Assembly: GCA_035384965.1 (NCBI GenBank) | Contig: DAOOJE010000028.1 | Coordinates: forward strand, 1-52,914 | From: JAAYVZ01 sp035384965 | Lineage (GTDB): Bacteria; Acidobacteriota; Thermoanaerobaculia; Thermoanaerobaculales; Thermoanaerobaculaceae | Length of the DNA: 52,914 nt | Direction: 5' to 3' | In this document: positions 37,201 through 45,534 of the stretch, in pieces | Position numbering within the stretch: the first letter of the stretch is position 1 | Layout: each line of letters begins with the position of its first letter | Notes under the pieces: model-generated | Databases searched by the model: none | Seen by the model: the letters and a program-made list of their open reading frames with translations, nothing else | What the model was told of the DNA's origin: nothing | Program-made: the position numbers and the translations under genes

Positions 37201-37730
37201 TTGCCTTGGGCGCCGATCGTGAAGACGACGGGGTTCGTGTCGAGGTTGACCAGCAGGAGGTTCGAGCGGAAGTCGGAGGCCGTGCTCTGCGGCGAGGCGA
37301 AGGCGAACGCCTGCACCGTCTTCGCGGCCTGCCCGCGCTGCGGGTCGAGCGGCGGCAGGTCCTGCCCGAACGTACCCTGCGGCCCCTGGTTGTACGATCG
37401 GAACCACGCCGCCACCTCGCCCGTGACCCGCAACACCCCGGCGCCGTCGGCCGCACCCAGCAGGTCGTAGACGCTGGGGATCCTCCGGGTCTCGCCGGGC
37501 TCCAGCCGCAGCGTCGTGGAGGCCGCAACCGCCGCGCTCCCGCGCGGAATCAGCTCCAGTGTGACCGTCGCTGCCGCCACGCCCGGGTTGTGGAGCACCC
37601 CGTCGGAGCGCCACACCGTGTTGTTGGCGCCGGGCGAGCGGGCCACACCGGGGAACAGACTCACCCGACCCTCGACCGCCGCCGCCGTGCACACGAGCCC
37701 AACCAACGCGAAAGAGAGCAACCGCCTCAT
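34272..37730 (-). CDS. Large secreted gluzincin-like protein with duplicated N-terminal domain
   Basis: This 1152-residue protein has a Sec signal peptide (about residues 1-18). Residues 23-235 and 242-460 are two copies of a β-rich module sharing LFPGVA/LFAGVA, IPRGS, NQGxxGTFGQDL and a closing VDPVTGDPTTVRG/IDPFTGDPLTVRG. The central part holds HELMH (679-683) followed by WLREPIAVWFED. E703 lies 24 residues after H679, the same distance as between the first zinc histidine and the glutamate ligand of thermolysin, so a gluzincin zinc peptidase is likely. The remainder to 1152 is β-rich with several cysteines. ATG at 37730 was chosen for the signal peptide. The function may be extracellular proteolysis or surface binding. 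Confidence 0.65.
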   Translation of the reverse strand: MRRLLSFALVGLVCTAAAVEGRVSLFPGVARSPGANNTVWRSDGVLHNPGVAAATVTLELIPRGSAAVAASTTLRLEPGETRRIPSVYDLLGAADGAGVLRVTGEVAAWFRSYNQGPQGTFGQDLPPLDPQRGQAAKTVQAFAFASPQSTASDFRSNLLLVNLDTNPVVFTIGAQGKEKTITVPAGANTQINNLGAFLGTPKGFFAATVTADGRWYAVVSTVDPVTGDPTTVRGLAPVPQGERLFAGVAKLAGANQTAWRSEATFANPTTSPVSLRLALIPRGSSQEAATRSATLAAGEALRVADLYAYLGVASGAGTLKVTGPALAWVRTFNQGAAGTFGQDLAAVGEGEGFGADTPVLFPFESPADPRTGFRSNLAVLNLEGRDITLTMRSGDRTGTRSVPARSYVQVDNLGAALGAPIGTEAVWVSADGSWAGTISTIDPFTGDPLTVRGEAAFTPPTSYDLIENARAARTLSDEQALLYAVYADHRDPRLPAAYRGDDRFLDETDSLPAATARWGALAAATREAIGPFLVPPFVAGSWWDLRRTASGSAWGAAPPCRPWEAGCPILADWEFKEGPNVRVWYLKDKAATDATTAQGLVNEAEQKIWPKLASVLQRWPLSDGLLGGSPHLDIALVDGLPVPARTRPADWNACKKTGAYILLGRQTPPGPKLNSLLAHELMHAAQLGYDMAACIDAYDWLREPIAVWFEDFVYPGTDREHSYADNYLDEPHVPMDAFGSEQQKLHAYGAYLFFQYLTRIRGTDPSVIRHIWEATQSGDAHKALDAGLKKAGAPLDEVWPAFGVYAWNAAQPFDKFKERDKLPLQAAIQDTFPMSLSGGDGFFETAKGEDIKLPRLSTRYFVFDFPDDSAAVVGFFNALEFAVKLETVEEFGDVFSPKPPGTTPKGAHVRALLKVGGTWKEEDWTGERHRSFCRMKDSEKLESLVVILSNSSVDKANDLVPRGDYSPLVWVSNFGCGPWEGSATLTYRWSTGPVETMTVSNIRLEGLGDGYSDDGGTPVFRSYVATSGAYQWNLSGSTGSCSYQGSSAGLVSVYPGSALFTHPWVVAGPAHRSFVSLLFEPWAHPVSVTETCGSPPKSRQIQYGPGNFVLGTIPDDAWRKVSSNGKTWVVDASTTGVKGLSGTWRLEVRSEP

Positions 37731-37853
37731 CGTCCCCCCCAGGTCCCGGGTCGTGGGGGTCGTCGCCGGGAGCTTTCTGTCGACAACGAGTTTCAGGCCG
37801 TCCTTCTTCCCCCGCACTCCCCCCGACTGGACCGCGGCCCGCCGCCCTCCGCC

Positions 37854-39080
37854 CTACAGCCAGCCACGGCGGCGAATCCACCAGTACAGCGCCCCGGCCG
37901 TCGCCAGACACAGCCCCCAGAACCCCACCGGGTAGATCCACGGAAAGAACTCGGCAGCTCGGCTCGTCTCCGGCATCGCGTCGCCGAAGTTCATGCCCCA
38001 CACGCCGGCCAGGAACGTGAGCGGAATGAAGATCGTGCCGATGATCGTCAGGACCTTCATGATCTCGTTGAGCCGTGTGCTGACGGCGGTCATGTACGTC
38101 TCGGTCAGCGCCGTCGCCACCTCGCGGTAGGTCTCGATGATGTCGATGATCTGCACGCTGTGGTCGTACACATCCCGGATGTACGTGCGGGTGGTGTCCG
38201 ACATGCACTCGTGGGGCTCGCGGTGCATCGTGTTGAGCACCTCGCGCATCGGCCACAGGGCGCGGCGCAGCAGCAGCAGATCGCGCTTGAGGCCGTGCAC
38301 CTCGGTGATTGCCGCGTTCGAGGGCTGTTCGAGGATGCGATCCTCGAGTTCCTCGAGCCGGTCGCCGTAGTGCTCGAGGATCGGGAAGCACTGGTCGACG
38401 ATCGCGTCCACGAGCGAGTAGGCGAGAAAGCTGGCGTCGTTCTGGCGCAGCCGCGAGCCCTTGACCTGCAGCCGTGCGCGCACCGGGTCCCACACGTCGC
38501 CGCCCGGCCGCTCCTGGAACGTCAGGAGCGTCTTGTGCCCGAGGAAGATCGACACCTGCTCGCTCTCCAGCCGGTCCTCGACGAGCTGGAGCATTCGCAC
38601 GATGATGAACAGCCTGGCCTGGTGCTCCGAGGCCTCGTCGTACGCTTCGATCTTGGGGCGCTGCGAGAGGTGCAGGACGTCCTCGACCGCCAGGGGGTGC
38701 AGGTCGTACTTGATGGCGAGGGCTCGCACCGTGTGGAGGTCGCCGAGGCCGTCCACGTTGATCCAGCGCACCGCCGACCACGGCGGCCGGTGGACCGCCA
38801 CGAAAGCGTCGATGTCCGTGATGTCCTGCACCTGGACCTGGTCGGCGCAGTAGTCGATGCAGGTGACCTTGACCTCGCCGGGCCTGCCTGGTCTCGTGTG
38901 CATCTCCCGGACGTCGACGCCGGCCACGGCACCCGGCTCGCCCTTTTCGAACCGGGTGGGCAGTTCGAGACCCGTGACGGTCGCCGCCTGCGTGTGGGAG
39001 ATGCGCCGGCGCAGCCGCCAGCGGCGAAGCCACGAGCGGCGCTTGAGCGGAAGCTTGCGCGTGATCGACGGCTCGGACAT
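37854..39080 (-). CDS. corA: CorA-family divalent cation transporter
   Basis: This 408-residue protein has a long soluble N-terminal funnel domain and two C-terminal transmembrane helices. The pore signature GMN is in GVWGMNFGD at the end of TM1, followed by a short loop and TM2 (WIYPVGFWGLCLATAGALYW), ending with the basic tail WIRRRGWL. The family forms pentamers that import Mg2+, or Co2+/Ni2+/Zn2+ in some branches. A TAGACT box on the minus strand ends 6 nt before the ATG, so the transcript may be leaderless. The gene stands alone. Confidence 0.88.
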   Translation of the reverse strand: MSEPSITRKLPLKRRSWLRRWRLRRRISHTQAATVTGLELPTRFEKGEPGAVAGVDVREMHTRPGRPGEVKVTCIDYCADQVQVQDITDIDAFVAVHRPPWSAVRWINVDGLGDLHTVRALAIKYDLHPLAVEDVLHLSQRPKIEAYDEASEHQARLFIIVRMLQLVEDRLESEQVSIFLGHKTLLTFQERPGGDVWDPVRARLQVKGSRLRQNDASFLAYSLVDAIVDQCFPILEHYGDRLEELEDRILEQPSNAAITEVHGLKRDLLLLRRALWPMREVLNTMHREPHECMSDTTRTYIRDVYDHSVQIIDIIETYREVATALTETYMTAVSTRLNEIMKVLTIIGTIFIPLTFLAGVWGMNFGDAMPETSRAAEFFPWIYPVGFWGLCLATAGALYWWIRRRGWL

Positions 39081-39086
39081 GTCGCA

Positions 39087-39092
39087 AGTCTA
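39087..39092 (-). promoter_or_regulatory. -10 box giving a likely leaderless corA transcript
   Basis: TAGACT on the minus strand (39092 down to 39087) is followed by 6 nt and then the corA ATG. No Shine-Dalgarno sequence is seen. Confidence 0.35.
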
Positions 39093-39169
39093 CTCCCGGA
39101 CCGCGCGGGGATGACTTGACGCGGGTGGCGAACGGCGCGAGGATGCGCGGGCGAAAGGAGCCACCCACC

Positions 39170-39649
39170 ATGTCCCCCCTGTTCGGCGGTCGGAAGTCGA
39201 TGTTCGACACCATGCAGCAGTTCTTCAAGGACGACGGCTGGCGCTTCGAGCACCTCGAGGGCAAGACGATCCTCAGGATGGGCTTCAAGGGCGAGAACGG
39301 CTCCTGGCGCTGCTTCGCGCAGGTCCGCGAGGAGCAGCGGCAGTTCCTCTTCTACTCCATCCTCGACGTCAACTGCCCCGAGGGCGCCCGCCCCAAGATG
39401 GCCGAGTTCCTGACTCGCGCCAACTACGGGCTGATCACCGGCAACTTCGAGATGGACTACTCCGACGGCGAGGTGCGCTTCAAGACCTCCCTCGACGTCA
39501 AGGACAACGAGGACACGTTCGTCCCCGGGATGATCAGGCGGCTTGTGTACCTCAACGTCCTCATGACCGACAAGTACCTGCCGGGGATCATGGGTGTCAT
39601 GTACGGCGTCCTCTCGCCGACCGAGGCGATCGCCAAGGTCGAGAGCTGA
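39170..39649 (+). CDS. YbjN-domain protein
   Basis: This 159-residue soluble protein has the type III-secretion-chaperone-like YbjN fold: an N-terminal helix (MFDTMQQFFKDDGW), a β-meander (TILRMGFKGENGSWRCFAQV) and a helix with MAEFLTRANYG, then GNFEMDYSDGEVRFKTSLD. YbjN proteins are regulatory or protein-binding factors, with no enzyme role known. ATG at 39170 was chosen because AAAGGAG lies 9 nt upstream; the frame opens at 39116. Confidence 0.7.
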   Translation: MSPLFGGRKSMFDTMQQFFKDDGWRFEHLEGKTILRMGFKGENGSWRCFAQVREEQRQFLFYSILDVNCPEGARPKMAEFLTRANYGLITGNFEMDYSDGEVRFKTSLDVKDNEDTFVPGMIRRLVYLNVLMTDKYLPGIMGVMYGVLSPTEAIAKVES

Positions 39650-39829
39650 CAACCCTCCCCTGGAAAGCGGGCCCGCACGAGCCTACCCCCACCCTGCGGG
39701 GCTGCGGCCCCGCGGTCCCCGCCCGCTCATCCGGCTGTCTTCACCCTCCCGGCGCAGCCGGACCGCCGCGGCCCCCGCGAGTGCCGCCGAGTTCGGATCC
39801 GTGCCATGCTTGGCGGCGGGGGATGAACC

Positions 39830-40864
39830 ATGAGCGAAGACCACCTCCCCGACCCGACCGGTGACGAGCCCCCGCTGCCTGGCGAACAGGCGGCGGAGGC
39901 CGCCGTGGCCCCGGCCGATCCCGCGCCGCCCCCGCCGCCGGCACGGCGGTCGTGGGTCCGGCGCATCGCGCTCTTTCCGCTGACGCGGATCGTCGCCGGC
40001 ATGGGCGTCTGTGGGCTGGCGGGGGGCAGCGTGTTCGCCCTCTCGACGCCGCTGGCCCGCCTCCTCGGGACCACGCGCGACGCCGCCACCGTGCTCGCGG
40101 CCCTGCCGGCCACGGCGGTGTTGCTACTCGCCTACGCCTTCGTGTTCTGGCTGCTCGAGCGGCGCCCGATCACGGAGCTGTCACCCCGGAGCATGCTGCG
40201 GGAGGGCGCGGGAGGGTTCTTGCTCGGTGGGGTCCTGGTCGGCCTCGCGTACACAGTGCTCGCCGCCGCCGGCGCTTACCGGGTGCTCGGCACGACCGAC
40301 GGCCGCGGCCTGCTGGGCGGGCTGGTGCTCATCACCTTCTTCGCCACTTTCGAGGAAGTGGTGTTCCGGGGGGTGCTCTACCGGGTGGTCGAGGGCAGCC
40401 TCGGGACGCTCCTCGCGCTCGCGATCTCGGCCGCACTGTTCGGGTGGGTGCACGCCGACAACCCCGGCGCCGGCCACCTCGGCGCCGTCTCGGCCGGCCT
40501 CGCCGGGATGCTGCTCGGGCTCTGCTACACGCTCACCCGCGGGCTCTGGCTGCCGATCGGCCTGCACATCGGGTGGAACTACGCGCAGGTCGTGTCCGGC
40601 ACCCCCGTCTCGGGCAACACGCAACTGACCGAGGCCGCGTGGCTCCGCGGCGAGCTGGTCGGCTCCGAACTGTTCACCGGCGGCACCTACGGCATCGAGA
40701 ACTCGCTCGTCTGCATCGCCCTGATCGTCGTGCTCACCGCCGCCGGCCTGGCCCTGGGCGCGCGCCACCGGCTGCTCGTGGCGCCGTTCTGGTCACGGAG
40801 GAAGCTGTCAGTGCAGGTCGCCGAACACGGCACGGACCCGCCGACGCCCCCCATCGCCGGGTAG
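39830..40864 (+). CDS. CPBP-family intramembrane metalloprotease
   Basis: This 344-residue protein has a disordered Pro/Ala/Glu-rich N-terminus (about residues 1-40) and about eight transmembrane helices. The three CPBP (Abi/Rce1-like) motifs are present: EEVVFRG (EExxxR), FGWVHAD (FxxxH) and HIGWNYA (HxxxN/B). Relatives cleave prenylated proteins, process bacteriocins or give bacteriocin immunity; here the substrate is unknown. The last 57 nt overlap, tail to tail, the gene for the AGE-family lipoprotein on the other strand. Confidence 0.8.
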   Translation: MSEDHLPDPTGDEPPLPGEQAAEAAVAPADPAPPPPPARRSWVRRIALFPLTRIVAGMGVCGLAGGSVFALSTPLARLLGTTRDAATVLAALPATAVLLLAYAFVFWLLERRPITELSPRSMLREGAGGFLLGGVLVGLAYTVLAAAGAYRVLGTTDGRGLLGGLVLITFFATFEEVVFRGVLYRVVEGSLGTLLALAISAALFGWVHADNPGAGHLGAVSAGLAGMLLGLCYTLTRGLWLPIGLHIGWNYAQVVSGTPVSGNTQLTEAAWLRGELVGSELFTGGTYGIENSLVCIALIVVLTAAGLALGARHRLLVAPFWSRRKLSVQVAEHGTDPPTPPIAG

Positions 40865-42334
40865 CGCCGATCGCTCGGTCGAGACGAGCGTCCCGCCGAA
40901 CACGTACGGCCGCAGAGGCGGCTCCTCTCCGTCCGGGAGGGCGAAGTGGAGCACCGCGGGGCGGCCCTCCAGCGCGCTCGTCACGAGGTACATGACGAGC
41001 GCATGCTCGGCCGAGTGGTAGCCGTTCTTCCAGTGGTTGGCCTTGGCGCCGCGCCGGGCCGGTTCGTCGGGGTGCGCGAAGCCGAACACCTCGCCGTGCT
41101 CGTGATCCACCAGCCGGCGGTCCCAGCACGCAGACGTGCGCGCCAGCCAGCCGGTGGCGCGCCGGTCGACGAGCGCCAGCGTGCCAGCCATCTGGTCGAG
41201 TTCGGCGAACGCCCACCACGTGAGCCCGCGGTCGAGCGAGCCGTCGGGATTGACACTGGACGCCCAGCACCCGGCGTCCGCCCGAAAGGCTCGAGCCAGC
41301 ACCGCCGGGGCGCGCTCGCGCGCCCAGCGCACGAGCGCCTCGTCGCCGAGCAGTGCACCGGTGCGCTCGATCATCCACAACGCCTTGATGGTGTGGCCGA
41401 AGTCGGTGTGCCGCGTGCCGTGGAAGCCGACCTCGTGCAGCGTGCCGCGGAACATGCCGTGCTCCGGGCTCCAGAAGCGGTGGATCATGACACGGCAGAG
41501 CCGGCCGAGGTCGGCCTTCCAGTCCGAGGCGTGGGGCTCGGGGAGGATCGGCGCCAGCAGCAGCATGTACGCGTTGACCTGGTCGAGTGTGGCGACCAGC
41601 TCACGCCGCTCTTCCTCGTCACCGGCCTCGTCGCGGGCCACCCAGCGGAGCATCCCGAACGCCGGGTCGTCGTATGCCGCGAAGATGTGGTCCTTCAGGC
41701 GCACCACGTCGGCGAGCACCGCCTCGTCACGGGTCAGGTAGTAGAGAAACGCCGGGCCGAGGGCTGCATACGCGAGGTCCTGCGAGGTGCGCTCGAGCAC
41801 CGGCGGCCCGGCCGGCCTGCCGGCTTCGAACCAGCTCACGGCGCTCCCCGTGGCGGGGTCCAGGGCATGGGCGCGGATCCAGTCCGAGCCCTCCCTGGCG
41901 TGCCGCAGCATCGACTCGTCGCCGGTGAGGTGGTACGCCACGCCGTAGAAGTACGTCTGGCGCGAGCGCATTCGCGTGTACTCCCGCCCCAGCTCCGAGC
42001 GGATCCACCCCGGCCCCTCCGCGAGGTCGGGGCACGGCGACTCCGGGTCCCAGGCCCGCCCGTCCGCGCAACGGAACGTCGGGAACGCCCCCGGCTCGCG
42101 CCCCAGCGCCTCCGGCCGAGTCCAGAACGGCGCCAGGTCGCGCGTCAGGTGGGCGATCCAGCTTTCCGCCGGCGGCAGCGCCGCGGGTGCGGGAAGCTCG
42201 GGGCTCGCCGAGGCCGGGGGGCGCGCCGGAACGGCGGCCGCCCTCTCGACTGGCAGCTGCGCGCACGAGACCGCGAGCACGGCCGCCACCCACACCAGCG
42301 CGCGAGCAAGTGAGGGTCCTGGCACCGCTGCCAT
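40808..42334 (-). CDS. AGE-family (N-acylglucosamine 2-epimerase-like) lipoprotein
   Basis: This 508-residue protein has a lipoprotein signal (LAVSC, Cys24) and an (α/α)6-barrel typical of N-acylglucosamine 2-epimerase, cellobiose 2-epimerase and mannose isomerase relatives. Typical segments are RMRSRQTYFYGVAYH near residue 121, FWSPEHGMFRG near 288, HTDFGHTIKALWMIERTG near 307 and WWAFAELDQM near 373, with the catalytic-type histidines kept in HTDFGHT and the HSAEH region. A lipid-anchored periplasmic AGE protein is unusual. The start ATG has no clear ribosome binding site; GTG a few codons on is possible. It may act on glycans at the envelope. Confidence 0.7.
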   Translation of the reverse strand: MAAVPGPSLARALVWVAAVLAVSCAQLPVERAAAVPARPPASASPELPAPAALPPAESWIAHLTRDLAPFWTRPEALGREPGAFPTFRCADGRAWDPESPCPDLAEGPGWIRSELGREYTRMRSRQTYFYGVAYHLTGDESMLRHAREGSDWIRAHALDPATGSAVSWFEAGRPAGPPVLERTSQDLAYAALGPAFLYYLTRDEAVLADVVRLKDHIFAAYDDPAFGMLRWVARDEAGDEEERRELVATLDQVNAYMLLLAPILPEPHASDWKADLGRLCRVMIHRFWSPEHGMFRGTLHEVGFHGTRHTDFGHTIKALWMIERTGALLGDEALVRWARERAPAVLARAFRADAGCWASSVNPDGSLDRGLTWWAFAELDQMAGTLALVDRRATGWLARTSACWDRRLVDHEHGEVFGFAHPDEPARRGAKANHWKNGYHSAEHALVMYLVTSALEGRPAVLHFALPDGEEPPLRPYVFGGTLVSTERSALPGDGGRRRVRAVFGDLH

Positions 42335-42355
42335 CGTACCAGGCCCCGGAGCCGG

Positions 42356-43594
42356 TCACGCTCGCTGGCGAGCTTCGGCAGCGTGCCAGTCGGTGCGGCC
42401 CGTGAGCTGCATGACCAAGAACAGCGTCGCGATGGCGCCGGCGGTCACCGTCAACCCCGTGTAGCCCTCGAAGAAGAACGCCAAGGAAAAGCCCACCAGG
42501 TACACGAGCTGCGCGAGCGCCACCTCGACGAACGCGAACCGCGGCCCGGCCACCAGCCGCATGTAGCTCACCACGAGGAACACCGACACGGCGGCGCAGA
42601 TCGCGAACGCCGGCCCCACCGCGAGGTGGTCCACGAGGTAGGCGAGCAGCAAGTGGAAGGCGAAGAACGCCGACGCAAGGAAGAAGTAGTTGACCGGGTG
42701 GATCCTGATCCCCTTCAGCGTGGCGATGACGAACACGAGAAAGAAGAAGAACCCCAGCGACACCGGCGCGAAGAACGAGATGCGCGCCGCCATCGGGCCG
42801 GGGTTCAGCTTCTTCGGCGTCTCGATGCCGATCCCGTTACCGGTGATGAGGTCCTTGTACTGCCAGACCAGCTCCCATCCCCCGCCCTGCCGCTGCTTGC
42901 GGGTCGGCGACATGGTGTTGTCGGGGAAGTCGAAGCCGTCGAAGTCGGTGCGGGCGGCGAGCCGGAAGTCGCGCACCTCGCCGATGCCCTGGCCGAACGA
43001 GTAGACGAAACGGTCGAGCCCCTGGGTCACGTACCCGACCTTCAGAACGTGGGTCCGGCCCGGCTGCGAGGGCAGGGTGGCCTTGACGCCCGCGGTACCC
43101 TCCCGCACGAACGGCACGCGCACGCCGTCGATTTCGAACGTGAACTCGTCGTACATGCCGTTGGCGGCGGGAAACCGGAACGTGAGCTCGATGCGGTCGG
43201 CGTCGCTCGGCGGCATCTCGAACCGGTACTCCCCCGCCAGCCGCACCCGGAACGTGGAGTACCACAACAGCCCCTTCCGGCGCTGGTCCAGGTGCAGGTC
43301 GACCTCGACGTCCGAGGCGACGAGCGGCGCCGGCCGCGCGGTCTCGCGCTCCCGCGTCACCTGCTTGCTTTCCTTGCCGTCCGCCGAGGTCTCCGTGGCG
43401 GTGACGAGCCGTCTGCCGAGCGCCTGCGCGGCCGGAGCCGGCTGGTCGAGCGGCGTGCCCCAGAGCTGCCCCACCTTGCGCCGCAGCGCCTGGTCGGACT
43501 GGTTGGTCCTCAACGAGACGCTCGCCCCGAGCAGCATCCAAGCCAGCGTGGCGAGCACGAACACGGCAACGATTCCGGCAACGGTCCTGACCAT
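42356..43594 (-). CDS. creD: CreD-like inner-membrane protein
   Basis: This 412-residue protein has one N-terminal helix (about residues 5-27), a large periplasmic β-rich domain (about 30-270), then five or six helices from about 278 (FFAPVSLGFFFFLVFVIATL, GIRIHPVNYFFLASAFFAFH). The layout and the HPVNYFF segment match CreD (Cet), an inner-membrane protein linked in E. coli to the CreBC two-component system and to colicin tolerance. Its biochemical role is not known. GGAGGGTGGA precedes the ATG. Confidence 0.7.
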   Translation of the reverse strand: MVRTVAGIVAVFVLATLAWMLLGASVSLRTNQSDQALRRKVGQLWGTPLDQPAPAAQALGRRLVTATETSADGKESKQVTRERETARPAPLVASDVEVDLHLDQRRKGLLWYSTFRVRLAGEYRFEMPPSDADRIELTFRFPAANGMYDEFTFEIDGVRVPFVREGTAGVKATLPSQPGRTHVLKVGYVTQGLDRFVYSFGQGIGEVRDFRLAARTDFDGFDFPDNTMSPTRKQRQGGGWELVWQYKDLITGNGIGIETPKKLNPGPMAARISFFAPVSLGFFFFLVFVIATLKGIRIHPVNYFFLASAFFAFHLLLAYLVDHLAVGPAFAICAAVSVFLVVSYMRLVAGPRFAFVEVALAQLVYLVGFSLAFFFEGYTGLTVTAGAIATLFLVMQLTGRTDWHAAEARQRA

Positions 43595-43762
43595 TCCACC
43601 CTCCGGTGAGGCCGTTCACCCGGCCTCTCACCCGGAAGCCTCTCGCCCGCTCGTGCAGCGAGTGAGGACCACGCGTGGCCAGACGATGCAGAAACGATGG
43701 AGAGCCCCTGCAGCGACCCACCGGACCGCGGGCCCGCCCGATCGAGCGTCGAGAGATGAGAG

Positions 43763-43838
43763 TCGAAGATCTTCCTCTTCACCCCCACGCAGCAAGGCCA
43801 GCCGCGCCTCCGCCTCCACCCGCCCGGGGGCGGGCCGG
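43763..43838. repeat. Intergenic repeat, copy 2
   Basis: TCGAAGATCTTCC, then ACCCCCACGCAGCAAGGCC, closing with the hairpin CGCCCGGGGGCGGGCCGG. This copy matches copy 1 (3065-3129) most closely. It fills much of the 303-bp divergent gap between the CreD-like and agmatinase genes, which otherwise shows only a TACCCT -10-like box at 43871-43876. Confidence 0.45.
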
Positions 43839-43897
43839 TCTCCCCGGTGGCCTTTCCGTCCGTACCTGGGTACCCTTGCCGCCGCGACGGAGGACGC

Positions 43898-44809
43898 ATG
43901 AGCGACGACTGCTACCCGGCGTATCTGAGCTTCCTCGGGCTACCGGAGGACGCCAACCCCCAGGAGCGGGCCCGCGTGGCCGTCTTGCCGATTCCCTACG
44001 ACCACACGACGTCGTATCAGGCCGGGGCCCGGCGCGGCCCGCTGGCGATCCTCGAGGCCTCCGCCTACGTCGAGACCTACGACGAGGAGCTGGACCGGGA
44101 CGTGGTCGGCGAGCTCGGCATCGTCACCTTGCCGCCGATCGCCCCGGAGGCGGCGGGCCCCCAGGCGATGCAGGCCCGCATCGCACGGGTCGCCGCCGAG
44201 GTGTGGAGGCAGAACCGGTTCGTCGTGGCACTGGGCGGCGAGCACTCCGTGAGCCCGCCGCTCGTCGAGGCGGCCCGGAGCCGCCACCCGGGCCTCGGGG
44301 TGCTGCAGCTCGACGCCCACGCCGACCTCCGCAGCGCATACGAGGGCACGCTTGCCAACCACGCCTGCGCCATGTACCCGCTCGTGCAGGCCGGGGTGCC
44401 GCTCGCCCAGGTCGGCATCCGCTCCCTCACCGCCGAGGAGCGGCAGCTCCAGCGCGAGCGCAACGTGTGCTGCGTGTTCGCCGCGGAAGCCGTGGGCCGC
44501 CCGGTCGACGAGTGGATCGATCGCGTCCTCGACGCCTTGCCCGAACAGGTGTACGTCACCATCGATCTCGACGCCCTCGACCCCTCGATCATGCCGGCCA
44601 CCGGCACCCCGGAGCCCGGCGGCCTCGACTGGTACCGGGCTCTGGCCGTGTTGCGCGCCGTGGCGCTGCGCAAGCGCATCGTCGCCTGCGACGTCGTCGA
44701 GCTCGCCCCCCAGCCCGGCAACGTCGCCCCCGACTTCCTCGCCGCCCGACTCGCCTACAAGCTGATCGGGTACCGGTTCTTCCTCGGCCCGGGTGCCGGG
44801 TCCGACTGA
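43898..44809 (+). CDS. speB: Agmatinase/ureohydrolase
   Basis: This 303-residue binuclear-manganese ureohydrolase splits agmatine to putrescine and urea. Metal-ligand motifs are GGEHS (about residues 116-120), DAHADLR (about 139-145) and DLDALDPSIMP (about 224-234), followed by GTPEPGG, which is typical of agmatinases. A start with GGAGG 4 nt before the ATG was chosen. Arginase, guanidinobutyrase and formiminoglutamase share the fold, but the overall pattern favours agmatinase. Confidence 0.82.
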   Translation: MSDDCYPAYLSFLGLPEDANPQERARVAVLPIPYDHTTSYQAGARRGPLAILEASAYVETYDEELDRDVVGELGIVTLPPIAPEAAGPQAMQARIARVAAEVWRQNRFVVALGGEHSVSPPLVEAARSRHPGLGVLQLDAHADLRSAYEGTLANHACAMYPLVQAGVPLAQVGIRSLTAEERQLQRERNVCCVFAAEAVGRPVDEWIDRVLDALPEQVYVTIDLDALDPSIMPATGTPEPGGLDWYRALAVLRAVALRKRIVACDVVELAPQPGNVAPDFLAARLAYKLIGYRFFLGPGAGSD

Positions 44810-44889
44810 CAGCGGAGGGGCGGGCGGCCCCGTGTGCTACCCTTCCGCCGCTGCGCCGGGTGCCGTATCCGGGCGGAGGGGAGACATAC

Positions 44890-45474
44890 ATGAGCAAGAC
44901 CATCGAACACGAATGGGAAATCGAACTGCCGGCCGCCACGCCGGAGCAGCTCCTGGCCGCCCTCGCGGCGCGCGACCGTCTGTTCGGGCAGAGTGTCACC
45001 CTCGAGCCCGAGGAGGACGCCGAGAACACCGTCGAGGTGTGGTTCGGCGCCGCCGAGGCGCTCGACGACGACACCTTCCACCTCGCGGTCTACGCCGAGC
45101 TCTCGGGCGCCCAGCAGTACCTCGACGCGGCGCGCGACGCGCTCGAGGACATCGTCGGCGAGCAGATCGAAATGGCCGCCACCGAGGCTGCCGAGGCTGC
45201 CTTGCTCGAGACCCGCAAGGCCTCCGAGATCGAGTTCAGGCCGGTCTCCGACGACGAGCAGCGCCCCCAGCTCATCATCCCCGAGTGGCTGGGACCTCAA
45301 GGCAAGGGCGTCGAGATGCCGTGGGGGTTCCGGGCGTTCGGCCCGGACGGCCGCGCCTGGCCCGACGACGACATGCTGTCGGCCCACGATCGCCTCGTCA
45401 TCCTGCCCGTCGGCGACGAGTTGCGGCTCTACACCTTGCCGCCGATCGAGGAGGAGGACGCCGACGAGGAGTGA
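44890..45474 (+). CDS. Acidic hypothetical protein
   Basis: This 194-residue soluble protein is very acidic, ending EEEDADEE. It has no signal peptide, transmembrane segment or motif I recognise. A central helix (QQYLDAARDALEDIVGEQIE) and a C-terminal β-rich part (PWGFRAFGPDGRAWPDDD) suggest two small domains. It lies 80 nt after the agmatinase stop, with a GGAGGGGA site before the ATG, and may be cotranscribed. Function unknown. Confidence 0.6.
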   Translation: MSKTIEHEWEIELPAATPEQLLAALAARDRLFGQSVTLEPEEDAENTVEVWFGAAEALDDDTFHLAVYAELSGAQQYLDAARDALEDIVGEQIEMAATEAAEAALLETRKASEIEFRPVSDDEQRPQLIIPEWLGPQGKGVEMPWGFRAFGPDGRAWPDDDMLSAHDRLVILPVGDELRLYTLPPIEEEDADEE

Positions 45475-45494
45475 CCCCCCGGCCCGCCGCCACC

Positions 45495-45523
45495 TGGAAG
45501 GCGCAACCCGACGTGACTATCCT
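45495..45523 (+). promoter_or_regulatory. Putative tRNA-Ser promoter
   Basis: TATCCT (45518-45523) lies 11 nt before the tRNA. TGGAAG (45495-45500) lies 17 nt further upstream as a weak -35. Confidence 0.4.
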
Positions 45524-45534
45524 GCCCGCAACGC

